Counted from the first letter of the stretch, positions 19,093-28,063 are shown. The stretch is DNA of 64,000 nucleotides from Flagellimonas pacifica (GCF_900215465.1 NZ_OBEH01000001.1:558001-622000), one strand, 5' to 3'. Notes: generated from the letters alone by a model not told the origin. A program made the numbers and translations.

Positions 19093-20106
19093 ATGACGTT
19101 AATTGACAAAATAATAGAGTTCAAAAAGAAAAGTAATCTGACCAAGCACGAACACTTGGTTCTTGGTACCATTGAGGCAATAGATGACGGCGTACTAAAT
19201 AGAGATGACAAAATGCCTTCTATAAACCTCATGATCAAAGAATCTGGTTACTCCAGAAAAACAATCTATGATGCATATGAAGAACTAAAAAAGCGCGGCC
19301 TCATTGAGTCCAAAATGGGTAAAGGATATTTTGTTTCTAGTGATCAAACTGCCATAATCAGAAGCGTAGCCCTCCTGCTTTTCACATTCCAGCGTTTTCA
19401 ACAGGAGTTTTATAATGCCTTTAGAAAAGAATTGGGAGATAAATTTCGTATTGATGTTTATTTCCATCACAACAACATTGATGTTTTTAAAAGTATATTG
19501 GCCAACATCAAATCCAAATATGGCTACTATGTAATAGCTCCAATTCAAAATCCTTCACTAATACCTCTGCTAGAGCAGTTTGACCATAAACGAATGCTTA
19601 TTGTAGACAGGTATCTTCCGCTTAACCAAAAATTCTCGTTTATATCTCAGGAATTTGAAGATTCAATCTACTCAAAACTAATAGACTTAATTCCTGATAT
19701 CAAAAAATACAAAGCTTTCATAATGTATTTCAAACCAAATTCTATACTCCCTGTAGAGATATTACATGCATTTAAAAGATTCTCAGATAAATATGAAGTA
19801 CATGGAATTATAGAGGAGTCATATGAGCCTGGTGGCGTTGAAAAGGGCAATCTCTATTTTTGCGTTGATGACAATACTCTGTGGGATCTATTAAGGGATG
19901 CTTCACAAAAAGAATATGAAATAGGGAAAGATGTAGGTGTTTTGACTCTTGACGACCATATTGTAAAAGAAATGATTCACGGTGGACTCACATCAATTTC
20001 ATCAGATTTTAAGGAAATGGGGCGAAAAGCGGCAAAACACATAAAATCAGAAGGAACCACTCGTGAGTTTATGTCTTTAAGCCTTATCAAAAGAAAATCC
20101 CTCTAG
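19093..20106 (+). CDS. GntR-family transcriptional regulator with LacI/PBP1-like ligand-binding domain
   Basis: The first ATG is at 19093; a TTG at 19078 would add five residues. About 337 residues. An N-terminal winged helix-turn-helix (~1-75: DDKMPSINLMIKESGYSRKTIYDAYEELKKRGLIESKMGKGYF, a landmark longer than a motif) is the GntR fold. It is fused to a sugar-binding-like domain (YGYYVIAPIQNPS, MLIVDRYLPLN, IGKDVGVLTLDDH) typical of regulators that sense a monosaccharide. It lies between two operator-controlled promoters that read away on either side. Known Bacteroides proteins of this build, such as the fucose regulator, act as sugar-released repressors, so a repressor role is likely here; the effector is unknown. 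Confidence 0.85.
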   Translation: MTLIDKIIEFKKKSNLTKHEHLVLGTIEAIDDGVLNRDDKMPSINLMIKESGYSRKTIYDAYEELKKRGLIESKMGKGYFVSSDQTAIIRSVALLLFTFQRFQQEFYNAFRKELGDKFRIDVYFHHNNIDVFKSILANIKSKYGYYVIAPIQNPSLIPLLEQFDHKRMLIVDRYLPLNQKFSFISQEFEDSIYSKLIDLIPDIKKYKAFIMYFKPNSILPVEILHAFKRFSDKYEVHGIIEESYEPGGVEKGNLYFCVDDNTLWDLLRDASQKEYEIGKDVGVLTLDDHIVKEMIHGGLTSISSDFKEMGRKAAKHIKSEGTTREFMSLSLIKRKSL

Positions 20107-20207
20107 CAATTAAAGTCCAAGTTGCAAGAAAAAGATAAACAGCAAATTACCTCGCTGTCACTTTCCAAATTTTTTATCATTCTGTTTTTATATTCAAAAT
20201 ATTGTAC

Positions 20208-20240
20208 TACATTTGAAAAGTATCACAGTATATCATAGTT
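20208..20240 (+). promoter_or_regulatory. Promoter -7 box plus 20-bp operator-like site (copy 3)
   Basis: TACATTTG (20208-20215) fits the TAnnTTTG -7 box. Five nt later lies TATCACAGTATATCATAGTT (20221-20240), identical to copies 1 and 2. The upstream sequence from about 20178 (ATTCTGTTTTTATATTCAAA and on) is nearly the same as upstream of susC. The promoter drives the operon of GH36-like enzyme, NhaC-like antiporter and PLP enzyme. Confidence 0.8.
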
Positions 20241-20352
20241 AAGATTGATAAATAAATACTGTAGCGGAGAAGTGTTTTTCAAATTAAGAAATAGAGAGCG
20301 CTGTTCATTAGGCAGCGTAGTTTAGTTGATTAGTTTTGAGTTAGTTTGAGTT

Positions 20353-20387
20353 AAAGCCAGGCCTTAAGTTGTCTGGCTTTGTTTTAA
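20353..20387 (+). terminator. Intrinsic terminator-like hairpin in the 5' leader
   Basis: AAAGCCAG (20353-20360) and CTGGCTTT (20373-20380) form an 8-bp stem with a 12-nt loop, followed by GTTTT. It sits 113 nt after operator copy 3 and about 150 nt before the glycosidase start. It may end a short leader RNA (attenuation) or be the 3' end of a small RNA; the sequence does not decide between these. Confidence 0.55.
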
Positions 20388-20535
20388 ACCTTGTGGAAAT
20401 CAGAAACTGCACAGAAATTTATTAAAAGATAAGACTGGATTCTGTTCAAAACTAGAATGGCGTTAATACAATTGCATAAACAAAAACGCTCTTAGAATCA
20501 AACAAATAACAAATCTAATAGAAGCATAATTTATT

Positions 20536-22353
20536 ATGGCAAACCTAACAATTAAGGGTTGGAACTTCATTGAACGCATTGGAAGTGATATCCTCCCACA
20601 TATGGGAGTTGGCATCTTTTCTAAAGATACTGTTCTCAATTATTCAATTACGAATACTATTGAACAATTTGAAGATGGCCTATTTGTGATTTCTTTAAAA
20701 TTTAGCTCAGAAAAACCTACCAATTCTTCCCCAATAAAATTAGTATGGAAAATTCCGGCCATTAACTTAAAGGGAACATGGTTGACTGACTATGCAAGTG
20801 ACAGAAGGGTAGTCTCCGAATTCGATAATGAACGAATGCTAACCTCAAGAGCAGCATATCAAGCTCCAGTTGTTTGTTTGTTCGGTCATGATGACTCTAA
20901 CATACATACTTTTGCATGCTCTGATGCCATAAATACCCTTTCGTTAGGGACTGGTCTTTATGAGGCTGAAGGTTGGTCTCAATGCAATATAATTTTATTC
21001 AAGGAACCTGTTCCCGATTTTAAAGAATATGAAATAAAACTCCATTTGGATTACAGGAACCATCGTTATGAGACCTCATTAAACACCGTTTCAAAATGGT
21101 GGGCATCAATGGAGGCATATAAACCAATGTACGTGCCCAATTCTGCCAGAATGCCCATGTATTCCACTTGGTACTCTTATAATCAGGAAATGACAACCCA
21201 CGGCCTGCTTGAAGAATGCAAAGCCGCCAAAAAGTTGGGGTACGAAACCATTATTGTGGATGATGGCTGGCAAACTAAAAGTACAGAAGGACTCTATTCA
21301 TATACCGGCGATTGGCGCCCAGAGCGATTTCCAAACATGAAGGATTTTGTGAAGGAAGTTCATGATTTGGATATGAAAGTAATGCTTTGGTACGCAGTCC
21401 CATTTTTTGGACTTAACTCTAATGCGTACAAAAAATTTGAGGGCAAATTTTTATATATCTCAGATACTTATGAAACCGCTATCGTAGACCCCAGATATCC
21501 AGAAGTAAGAGATTATTTGGTAGACCTTTATGTGCAAGCCCTACAGGAATGGAAATTAGATGGTTTCAAACTCGATTTTATCGACTGGTTCATTCCAAAT
21601 GAAAACACAGCCTTGACCCTAGAAAATGGAAGGGATTATGCATCCGTAGGTCCAGCAGTTGATAAACTAATGACAGACGTCACCAAAGCGCTCTCAACAA
21701 TAAACCCCGAAATTTTGATAGAGTTCAGACAACACTACATTGGTCCAACCTTGAGAAAGTGCGGAAATATGTTCAGGGCACATGACTGTGCCAACGACTC
21801 TGTTTCCAATAGAAGGCGTATCATAGATTTACGTCTACTCACAGGTGATACAGCAGTACATTCAGATATGTTCATGTGGAATTATGAAGAACCTGTTGAA
21901 CTGGCTGCACTGCAATTTGCCAATATTCTTTTTTCAGTACCACAATTATCAGTTAGACAAGGGCAAATTCCAGACACCCATAAAAAAATGGTGGAATTCT
22001 TTTCAGGGTATTGGATTAATAACAGAGATGTATTTCTGGATGGGAAATTAAAGGCAGTAGGGCCTGCAGAGAATTTTCCGTTGATAAGAGCAAATAACTC
22101 AAAAAAAGAAATTTTGAGCATTCATACAGATAGGGTTATGGAGCTCAACGGAAATTTTCAGGCATATGACATTATAAATGCAAAAACATCTACAACCGTT
22201 GTAGTGAATATATTAAAAGGACTTGGAAACTGCAGAATAAGTATATTGAACTGCCTTGGAGAAGTAATAAGTGATAAATCCATGGATTTACAAAAAGGAC
22301 TGACTCAATTTGAAATCCCAGTTTGTGGATTGTTAAACGTTTCCTTAAACTAG
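20536..22353 (+). CDS. Cytoplasmic GH36-like alpha-glycosidase (paralogue)
   Basis: 605 residues without a signal peptide (starts MANLTIKGWNFIERIG), so cytoplasmic, unlike its paralogue at 2014-3849. The clan GH-D barrel motifs are kept: DDGWQ, LDGFKLDFIDWF with likely nucleophile Asp347, and FRAHDC with likely acid/base Asp417. The presence of matched secreted and cytosolic enzymes suggests that oligosaccharides made outside are imported by SusCD and trimmed inside, or that a glycoside enters intact. No inner-membrane sugar permease is encoded nearby unless the NhaC-like protein serves. It is the first gene of an operator-controlled operon; the next gene starts 35 bp downstream. Confidence 0.75.
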   Translation: MANLTIKGWNFIERIGSDILPHMGVGIFSKDTVLNYSITNTIEQFEDGLFVISLKFSSEKPTNSSPIKLVWKIPAINLKGTWLTDYASDRRVVSEFDNERMLTSRAAYQAPVVCLFGHDDSNIHTFACSDAINTLSLGTGLYEAEGWSQCNIILFKEPVPDFKEYEIKLHLDYRNHRYETSLNTVSKWWASMEAYKPMYVPNSARMPMYSTWYSYNQEMTTHGLLEECKAAKKLGYETIIVDDGWQTKSTEGLYSYTGDWRPERFPNMKDFVKEVHDLDMKVMLWYAVPFFGLNSNAYKKFEGKFLYISDTYETAIVDPRYPEVRDYLVDLYVQALQEWKLDGFKLDFIDWFIPNENTALTLENGRDYASVGPAVDKLMTDVTKALSTINPEILIEFRQHYIGPTLRKCGNMFRAHDCANDSVSNRRRIIDLRLLTGDTAVHSDMFMWNYEEPVELAALQFANILFSVPQLSVRQGQIPDTHKKMVEFFSGYWINNRDVFLDGKLKAVGPAENFPLIRANNSKKEILSIHTDRVMELNGNFQAYDIINAKTSTTVVVNILKGLGNCRISILNCLGEVISDKSMDLQKGLTQFEIPVCGLLNVSLN

Positions 22354-22388
22354 CATACTTCCCAAAAAGCCATAATGAATAAACACAT

Positions 22389-23855
22389 ATGAATCTAATT
22401 CAAAGGAAGGACAAGCTTATACATAGTGCACTGCCTGTGCTCTTTTTGTTAGCATTAATTGTTTACGGCTTGGTTTTAAGACCATATTTCTTTGACCAAC
22501 CCACAATTCCTTTAGAGATTATTTTCTTGTGCTCCTCATTCTTTGCCACAGCTCATTTATATTATTTAGGATATACTTGGGATGTTATTTTAGCCAATGC
22601 CATAAAAAAACTGACAAAGGGTCTCCCAACTATTCTTATTTTGTTTGCCATAGGCATTGTAATAGGAAGTTGGATTGTTTCAGGAACTATACCGATGTTT
22701 GTTTACTACGGTATCGAGTTGGTCAATCCAAAATATATATATGTTTTGGCCTTTATTGTTCCTATATTCTTTTCCATGTTCACAGGCACATCATATGGCT
22801 CTGTTGGTACAATTGGGGTAGTTATTTTTGGTGTGGCAATGGCAATTGATGCCAACTTGCACATAGTGGCGGGAGCTGTTATTGGAGGTGCATTTTTTGG
22901 CGACAAGATGTCCCCATTGTCAGATACAACCAATATTGCGGCCCTTGCCGCGGAGATAGATTTGTTTGATCATATAAACTCTATGCTTTACACTACATTA
23001 CCTTCAGCAATAATTGCTGCTTGTATCTATACTGCTGCGGGTTTTATCTACCCTGTAGATTCCATGGTCGAGAATTTTTCCGAAGTAGAGGCAACCTTGA
23101 ATGGTGTTGCATCAATTTTCAACTTTAACGTACTATTACTGGCACCTGTTTTAATTGTGCTTTTGGGCTCCATTAAAAAATTGCCCACCATACCTGTTTT
23201 GTTAACATCTTCCTTGGTAGCCTGTATCCTTGGCTTGTTAGTCCAGAGTTATACTTTTGATGATATTGTACAATCAGTATACAAAGGGTTTGATACAAAC
23301 ATGGCCGTATGGCAACAAACCATTCCCGAGAACATTAGCACCTTGTTTAACCGTGGAGGAATGTATGCCCTAAACGATGCTATAATTATAGCTCTATTTG
23401 TCTTCTTATTTATAGGAATCCTAGACACCAATAAGGCAATTCCAAGGATTGTAGATAGAGTGTTTTCCTATGCAAAAACAAAAACTTCGGTAATTCTTTC
23501 CTCTCTTTTTGCCTCCGGAGTAACCAACAGTATGACGGGAAATCAATATGCAACAAGCTTCATTGTTGGTGAAGCATTTAAATCTAAGTACGATAAACTA
23601 GGGATAAGTAGAAAGGTACTGAGCAGGTCCCTTGAAGATTATGGAACAATGATCGAAAGCTTAATCCCATGGCACCCAACGGCCCTGTTCATGGTTTCGG
23701 TAATGGGAGTATCTGTAGGGGATTATTGGAATTGGCAATTACTTAGTTTAATAAATCTTATTATTGCTCCGTTGATAGCCATCCTTGGAATAGGATGCTT
23801 CTATAAAAACAAAAAAGTATTGGATGAAAAAAAAGGAGAGACAGATAGAAACTGA
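22389..23855 (+). CDS. nhaC: NhaC-family Na+/H+ antiporter-like transporter
   Basis: 488 residues with about 12 membrane segments. FFGDKMSPLSDTTNIAAL is the signature loop of the NhaC/MleN group of the ion-transporter superfamily, and the second repeat has SGVTNSMTGNQYATSFIVGEAF. Family members exchange Na+ for H+, and some carry malate/lactate, so an organic-acid or amino-acid substrate is possible in this setting. It sits between a cytoplasmic glycosidase and a PLP enzyme, with the next ORF overlapping its end by 32 bp, so the three are surely one operon. The symbol is at family level only. Confidence 0.85.
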   Translation: MNLIQRKDKLIHSALPVLFLLALIVYGLVLRPYFFDQPTIPLEIIFLCSSFFATAHLYYLGYTWDVILANAIKKLTKGLPTILILFAIGIVIGSWIVSGTIPMFVYYGIELVNPKYIYVLAFIVPIFFSMFTGTSYGSVGTIGVVIFGVAMAIDANLHIVAGAVIGGAFFGDKMSPLSDTTNIAALAAEIDLFDHINSMLYTTLPSAIIAACIYTAAGFIYPVDSMVENFSEVEATLNGVASIFNFNVLLLAPVLIVLLGSIKKLPTIPVLLTSSLVACILGLLVQSYTFDDIVQSVYKGFDTNMAVWQQTIPENISTLFNRGGMYALNDAIIIALFVFLFIGILDTNKAIPRIVDRVFSYAKTKTSVILSSLFASGVTNSMTGNQYATSFIVGEAFKSKYDKLGISRKVLSRSLEDYGTMIESLIPWHPTALFMVSVMGVSVGDYWNWQLLSLINLIIAPLIAILGIGCFYKNKKVLDEKKGETDRN

Positions 23856-25014
23856 CTTGGCTCATTTTGGTGAAGAAAGAGAAACATACAATGGCGCTGT
23901 TGTTTCTCCAATTTTTCAGACATCACTTTTTACCTTCAAAGATTGGGACGCCATCAGTGATGCATTTGATAATAGAACAAAAAGCTTTATTTACTCTAGA
24001 GGAAACAATCCTACTGTGGACATTGCTCAAAAAAAGCTGGCAAAACTGGCAGGAGGCGAAAGAGCGCTGCTATTTGGGTCTGGTATGGCCGCTATATCCG
24101 CCGCAGTGTTGCATTGCGTAAAAAATGGCGGGCATGTTGTTTCCGTAAAGAACATTTATGGCCCTGCAAACAATCTGTTTTATACGTACCTTAAAAACAA
24201 AATGAATCTTTCGGTAACCTTTGTCTCCGGAGTAGATATAAAGGAGTTTGAAAACGCCATAACAGAAACCACGGACTTAATATACTTAGAAAGCCCTTCG
24301 TCCGGTATTTTTTCTTTACAGGACATTGCTGCAGTGGCCAAACTGGCCAAAAACAAAGGAATAAAAACAATAATTGACAACACCTGGGCAACTCCTTGTT
24401 TTCAAAAACCATTACAAATGGGAATAGACCTCGAAGTCCATTCCTGTACAAAGTACATTGGTGGGCATAGTGATTTGGTAGCTGGCGTTATAATAGGTAG
24501 TAATGAGCTCCTTGATCAGATCTATCTTAGAGAATATGAATGGCTGGGAGGTAAAATTTCCCCAATGGAATCGTGGCTAATTACGCGAAGTCTGCAGACA
24601 CTACCTGCAAGAATGAGAATACATGAGACAAATGCGCTTCAAATAGCCACTTTTTTAGACGAACACCCAAAAATTGAAAAGGTTAACCATCCGGGATTAA
24701 AAAGTTTTGATCAATATGAATTGGGGAAAAGGCAAATGACCGGGTATTCTGGTCTCCTTTCTTTTCGTCTAAAAACGAATGACTTAAAAAGGATTAAAAC
24801 ATTCTTTAACAGTCTGGATATTTTTCAAATTGGAGTTAGTTGGGGAGGTCATGAAAGCTTAATTTATGCTTTGGCAATAAGTTATGGCAAAGAATTAAAC
24901 CAACAACAATTTGCTGGAACTGGTTTAACCTATGGCGATATTAGAATTTCTGTTGGCTTGGAAAATGTAGAAGATTTAATTGAAGACTTAAAACAGGGTT
25001 TGTTGTTGATATAA
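23824..25014 (+). CDS. Cys/Met-metabolism PLP-dependent enzyme (cystathionine gamma-synthase/methionine gamma-lyase family)
   Basis: 396 residues, fold-type I PLP enzyme. The motifs IYSRGNNPTVD, LFGSGMAAISAAV, IDNTWATP (Asp binding the pyridine N) and VHSCTKYIGGHSD with the Schiff-base Lys are those of the trans-sulfuration family. Members cleave or exchange the gamma- or beta-substituent of cysteine, homocysteine, methionine or cystathionine; the precise reaction cannot be assigned. The ATG at 23824 overlaps nhaC by 32 bp and is needed because homology starts within a few residues of it. Finding it in an operator-controlled carbohydrate operon is unusual and suggests sulfur amino-acid chemistry tied to the substrate. 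Confidence 0.85.
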   Translation: MKKKERQIETDLAHFGEERETYNGAVVSPIFQTSLFTFKDWDAISDAFDNRTKSFIYSRGNNPTVDIAQKKLAKLAGGERALLFGSGMAAISAAVLHCVKNGGHVVSVKNIYGPANNLFYTYLKNKMNLSVTFVSGVDIKEFENAITETTDLIYLESPSSGIFSLQDIAAVAKLAKNKGIKTIIDNTWATPCFQKPLQMGIDLEVHSCTKYIGGHSDLVAGVIIGSNELLDQIYLREYEWLGGKISPMESWLITRSLQTLPARMRIHETNALQIATFLDEHPKIEKVNHPGLKSFDQYELGKRQMTGYSGLLSFRLKTNDLKRIKTFFNSLDIFQIGVSWGGHESLIYALAISYGKELNQQQFAGTGLTYGDIRISVGLENVEDLIEDLKQGLLLI

Positions 25015-25139
25015 GCTGGGTATATTCAACGAAATGATATTCAGAACAGCAAAAGAGTTATTTGGACTCTTAACTCTCCTAGAAAAATCCTTTTACCCCT
25101 CAAGTATATCAATTTGAAATAATATTTCTAAACAAAAAA

Positions 25140-25210
25140 GCCCTAACACATGTGAAGGCTTATATTTTACTTGTGGAGAATACCAGGGTCCAATCGATGG
25201 CCTCTTGTAT
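25140..25210 (-). pseudogene. Decayed 3' half of a tRNA-Ala-like gene with its terminator
   Basis: The stretch TGGAGAATACC (25174-25184) through CCTCTTG (25201-25207) aligns with the T-arm and acceptor 3' end of the intact tRNA-Ala at 28105-28181, in the same orientation, with substitutions that break the T-loop. Beyond it GCCCTAACACATGTGAAGGC (25140-25159) flanked by an A-run matches the terminator downstream of the intact tRNA. The 5' half is absent. It looks like a relic of a tRNA-site duplication or integration event. Confidence 0.7.
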
Positions 25211-25285
25211 GAAACCCATAAAATTAACGGCAAACGAACATATATTTCATAAGTTGTAACAGCCTATAGGCTAAACAATTCGTAT

Positions 25286-26437
25286 TCAAAGTAATCTGAA
25301 TAGAAAAATGGTTAACATTCCCCAGCCAGTTCCTGTTACCATGCTCAAAATGGCCAAAACAATAGCATGCGGCATTAGCTCTTTTTTGTAGGCTGAAGTT
25401 ACAGCAGGAGCAGTGGAAATCCCTCCAAGATTAGCCATACTCCCGATTGCAACCCAAGCCATATTGGTTTTAAGCAAGCGTGCGGTAAGTAACATGGCAA
25501 AAAAATGAAGTGCCAGCCAGAAAACTACCAAAACGACTAGAACCGCTGGAAGGGACAGATTGTCAAAATTTAGTTTTAAACCTAAAATGGCCATAATTAA
25601 TACTATGGAAAAACTGGCCATCTTTAATACTAGTTTATGGTTCCAGATGGGCATAATATTTCCCAAAACCAATCCAGCTATTGATAAAATAATTACGCTC
25701 CCCAAGAAAGACATGGAAACAAAAGAAGTCAAAAACATTATTAACAAAATAGTGCCAATCGTTAAAGTGTTTACCAACCAGGGTCGGTTGTTTCCAGAAT
25801 ATTGGGGTGTCTCAACAACAGGAAAATTAGGGTCAATACCCCATGACTCGTTAAGACGGTTGCTTCTTTTGATAAATTGAAACATCAGTATCGTCCAGAT
25901 ATTGACCAAAATATTATCTAGTACCAAAATGGAAAGGAATAGTGCTTCAGGTGTTTCCGCTAGTTCCTTTAAAACTAATTGACTGGTGCTACCACCAATC
26001 CAGCCACCTACAATAGGCACAAGTCCCTTCCAATATCCTTTTGTGATAAAGAGAACAGTATTAGATTCATTGAAAACCCCAAAAAAAATGACCAGCAATA
26101 CGGGTAGAGTTGCAATCACCAAAGACCCCACTCCAAAAACGATAATCGGTTTTACCCCAACAATTTTAAGTTGTTTTATGGACAAAGCGCTCATCACCGT
26201 GAGAATGGTAAAAGGAATGATCCATGATCTGCTCAGATCGTGGAGCAGGACGTTTGATAGATCGATGCATGAAATATGAGTGAATGTCGCAGGCAGTACA
26301 TAGGCAAAGAGGATAGCGGGAAACCAATCAAGTACCAACTTCACCCATTTATTATTTACTTTACCAATCCAAAGTACGTATAAAACAGTGACCAGTACTA
26401 CCGCGCTTGCAGTCCAAAACAAGTTTATACTACTCAT
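25286..26437 (-). CDS. DUF819 family membrane protein
   Basis: 383 residues with about 10 membrane helices. Gly-rich segments such as FVGG-type WKGLVPIVGGWIGGSTSQLVL and SMANLGGISTAPAVTSAYKKE are hallmarks of the DUF819 (YjcL-like) family, which resembles ion/organic-acid transporters in two-repeat layout. No substrate is established. It overlaps the end of the upstream peptidase gene by 8 bp and so forms a two-gene operon with it. Uptake of a peptide or amino-acid product of that peptidase is an inference from position. Confidence 0.82.
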   Translation of the reverse strand: MSSINLFWTASAVVLVTVLYVLWIGKVNNKWVKLVLDWFPAILFAYVLPATFTHISCIDLSNVLLHDLSRSWIIPFTILTVMSALSIKQLKIVGVKPIIVFGVGSLVIATLPVLLVIFFGVFNESNTVLFITKGYWKGLVPIVGGWIGGSTSQLVLKELAETPEALFLSILVLDNILVNIWTILMFQFIKRSNRLNESWGIDPNFPVVETPQYSGNNRPWLVNTLTIGTILLIMFLTSFVSMSFLGSVIILSIAGLVLGNIMPIWNHKLVLKMASFSIVLIMAILGLKLNFDNLSLPAVLVVLVVFWLALHFFAMLLTARLLKTNMAWVAIGSMANLGGISTAPAVTSAYKKELMPHAIVLAILSMVTGTGWGMLTIFLFRLL

Positions 26438-27947
26438 ATTTCTGCGTTAAGATACCCAGGCACATTTTTAATCCTTCATGAAAATTTCCTAATCGTAGAT
26501 TTTCATTGGGAGCGTGGATGTTGTTATCGGGATTGGGAATTCGCACCGAAATGGCAGGGGTCCCCAGTTCAGAAATAAAAGGGGCAATGGGCTGAGAACC
26601 CCCTGTGGATTGCATACGGATAAAGTTTCCTTCACCAAAAACATGGGTCATGGCCGACCCTAACCAATTTCCAAGCTGGGAATCCAGTGGGGTTCTAAAC
26701 GGTCGGGAACCTATTCGGGATTCAATTTTAATTAATTTTGGATACTTTCTCCGCTCTGCCTCTGAAGGTTCCTCCCCAAGAACATAAAACCCTTTTGATT
26801 CTATAAAATTGGTCAATAGCTGAATTTGTCGTTCCGCTGGTGTTTCGGGAACCAGTCGTATATCTATTTCGGCCAAAGCTTCAGAAGGAATTATGGTGCG
26901 TACTTCATTCTCCACCCATGCGGCCCTCAAACCTCTTACGTTCAGAGAGGGAAATTGAAGCGCTTCCTGATAGGTTTCTCCAATGGCTTCCCTTTTGGCT
27001 ATTCCCAAAGTCATCAATAATTTTTCTTCATTTTCAGGAACAGAATTAATTAGGGCCTTTTGGTCGTCCGTTAGCTCTATATCTCCATAATAACCGGGAA
27101 TCAACACACGTCCCTCTTCGTCTTTCATTGACCCCAATAGCCTTGATAAGCTAAAAACGGGGTTTGGGGCATAATTCCCATATTGACCAGAATGCAAGTT
27201 TTTATAGGCTCCATAAACAGTTAGTTTCATGGTTGCTATACCCCGCGCTCCAAAGGTTAGGGTTGGAAGATTGTTCGGTGGTCGGGTGCCATCCATAATT
27301 AACATGGCATCCGCACTTAATTCGTTCCTATTATTCCTTACGAGTGCAGGTAGGGTTGGTGAACCCAATTCTTCCTGAAAATCCATAATGACCTTAATAT
27401 TAAAGCCAGGATTTATCTTCTTCTCTTTAAGAATCTTTAAGGTTTGTAAAAATGCAATTGCAGGTCCTTTGGAATCCGAAGCCGATCTAGCAAAAACCTT
27501 CCAATCTGCGTTAAAGTTTTTGGTCAGCTTTTCCCATGGTATATCACTACATTCATCTCCAACACATTCTTTTAGTACGGGATCAAATGGGTCTTTCTGA
27601 TTCCACTTTGAGGAATCTACAGGCTGTCCGTCAATCTGAAGGTAAAACAGCACTGTTGGAGCCTTTTTCCGATATGCTTTTTCGGCAAGTAAATGTTTTA
27701 CTCCTTCAGACGTCAACAGTTCAATCTTAAAATCTAAAGCTTTAAATGCGTTTTCGCACCAAGACAGATTCAGGTCAATATTATCGGGATTAGATCCAAT
27801 GTTAGGAAGTTGCAAAAATTCTTTTAATGTAAACATACCTTCCACGAAATATTCATCTGCAAACTGATGGATTTTTTCTCTTTTCAAACTTTGCCCAAAG
27901 CTCATTGAGAACATTAGAGATATAAGGAACACTATTGCTTTTTTCAT
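26430..27947 (-). CDS. Exported M20-family metallopeptidase
   Basis: 505 residues with a signal peptide (MKKAIVFLISLMFSMSFGQ), so periplasmic or secreted. M20 motifs in order: LQIDGQPVD (first metal site), SASDSKGPAIAF (bridging Asp), DFQEELGSP (catalytic Glu and ligand Glu), LIMDGTRPP (ligand Asp), a dimerisation domain, and NIHAPNENL (last ligand His). At the first site the usual His of H-x-D is Gln104, so that zinc ligand appears to be missing. This may be a feature of the DGQPVD subfamily rather than damage, since the rest is intact. Dipeptidase or aminoacyl-hydrolase activity is plausible. Confidence 0.85.
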   Translation of the reverse strand: MKKAIVFLISLMFSMSFGQSLKREKIHQFADEYFVEGMFTLKEFLQLPNIGSNPDNIDLNLSWCENAFKALDFKIELLTSEGVKHLLAEKAYRKKAPTVLFYLQIDGQPVDSSKWNQKDPFDPVLKECVGDECSDIPWEKLTKNFNADWKVFARSASDSKGPAIAFLQTLKILKEKKINPGFNIKVIMDFQEELGSPTLPALVRNNRNELSADAMLIMDGTRPPNNLPTLTFGARGIATMKLTVYGAYKNLHSGQYGNYAPNPVFSLSRLLGSMKDEEGRVLIPGYYGDIELTDDQKALINSVPENEEKLLMTLGIAKREAIGETYQEALQFPSLNVRGLRAAWVENEVRTIIPSEALAEIDIRLVPETPAERQIQLLTNFIESKGFYVLGEEPSEAERRKYPKLIKIESRIGSRPFRTPLDSQLGNWLGSAMTHVFGEGNFIRMQSTGGSQPIAPFISELGTPAISVRIPNPDNNIHAPNENLRLGNFHEGLKMCLGILTQKYE

Positions 27948-28063
27948 CTACGGAATTTAGTAAATCTTTGAATTGAAAGAAAGCAAGTGACTATATGGAT
28001 AGATTATAGATTGTATGGTTACAAAAGCATGATTTAAAAGTGTGCACAAACTGTGCATTTTAG

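Larger units (their letters stand above)
20107..20535. other. Leader/regulatory region upstream of cytoplasmic GH36-like gene
   Basis: This 429-bp gap carries operator copy 3 with its -7 box (20208-20240). Then comes a leader with T/G-rich repeated words (TTAGTTGATTAGTTTTGAG..TTAGTTTGAGTT), an intrinsic-terminator-like hairpin at 20353-20387, and a further ~150 nt before the glycosidase ATG. A transcript starting at the operator promoter would run through the hairpin before reaching the gene. No ORF of note. Confidence 0.6.

Noticed and set aside
25286..27947. Complete mobile island between the tRNA copies
   Set aside because: The two genes between the copies are ordinary chromosomal types and no integrase or mobility gene is present, so only the scar is reported.
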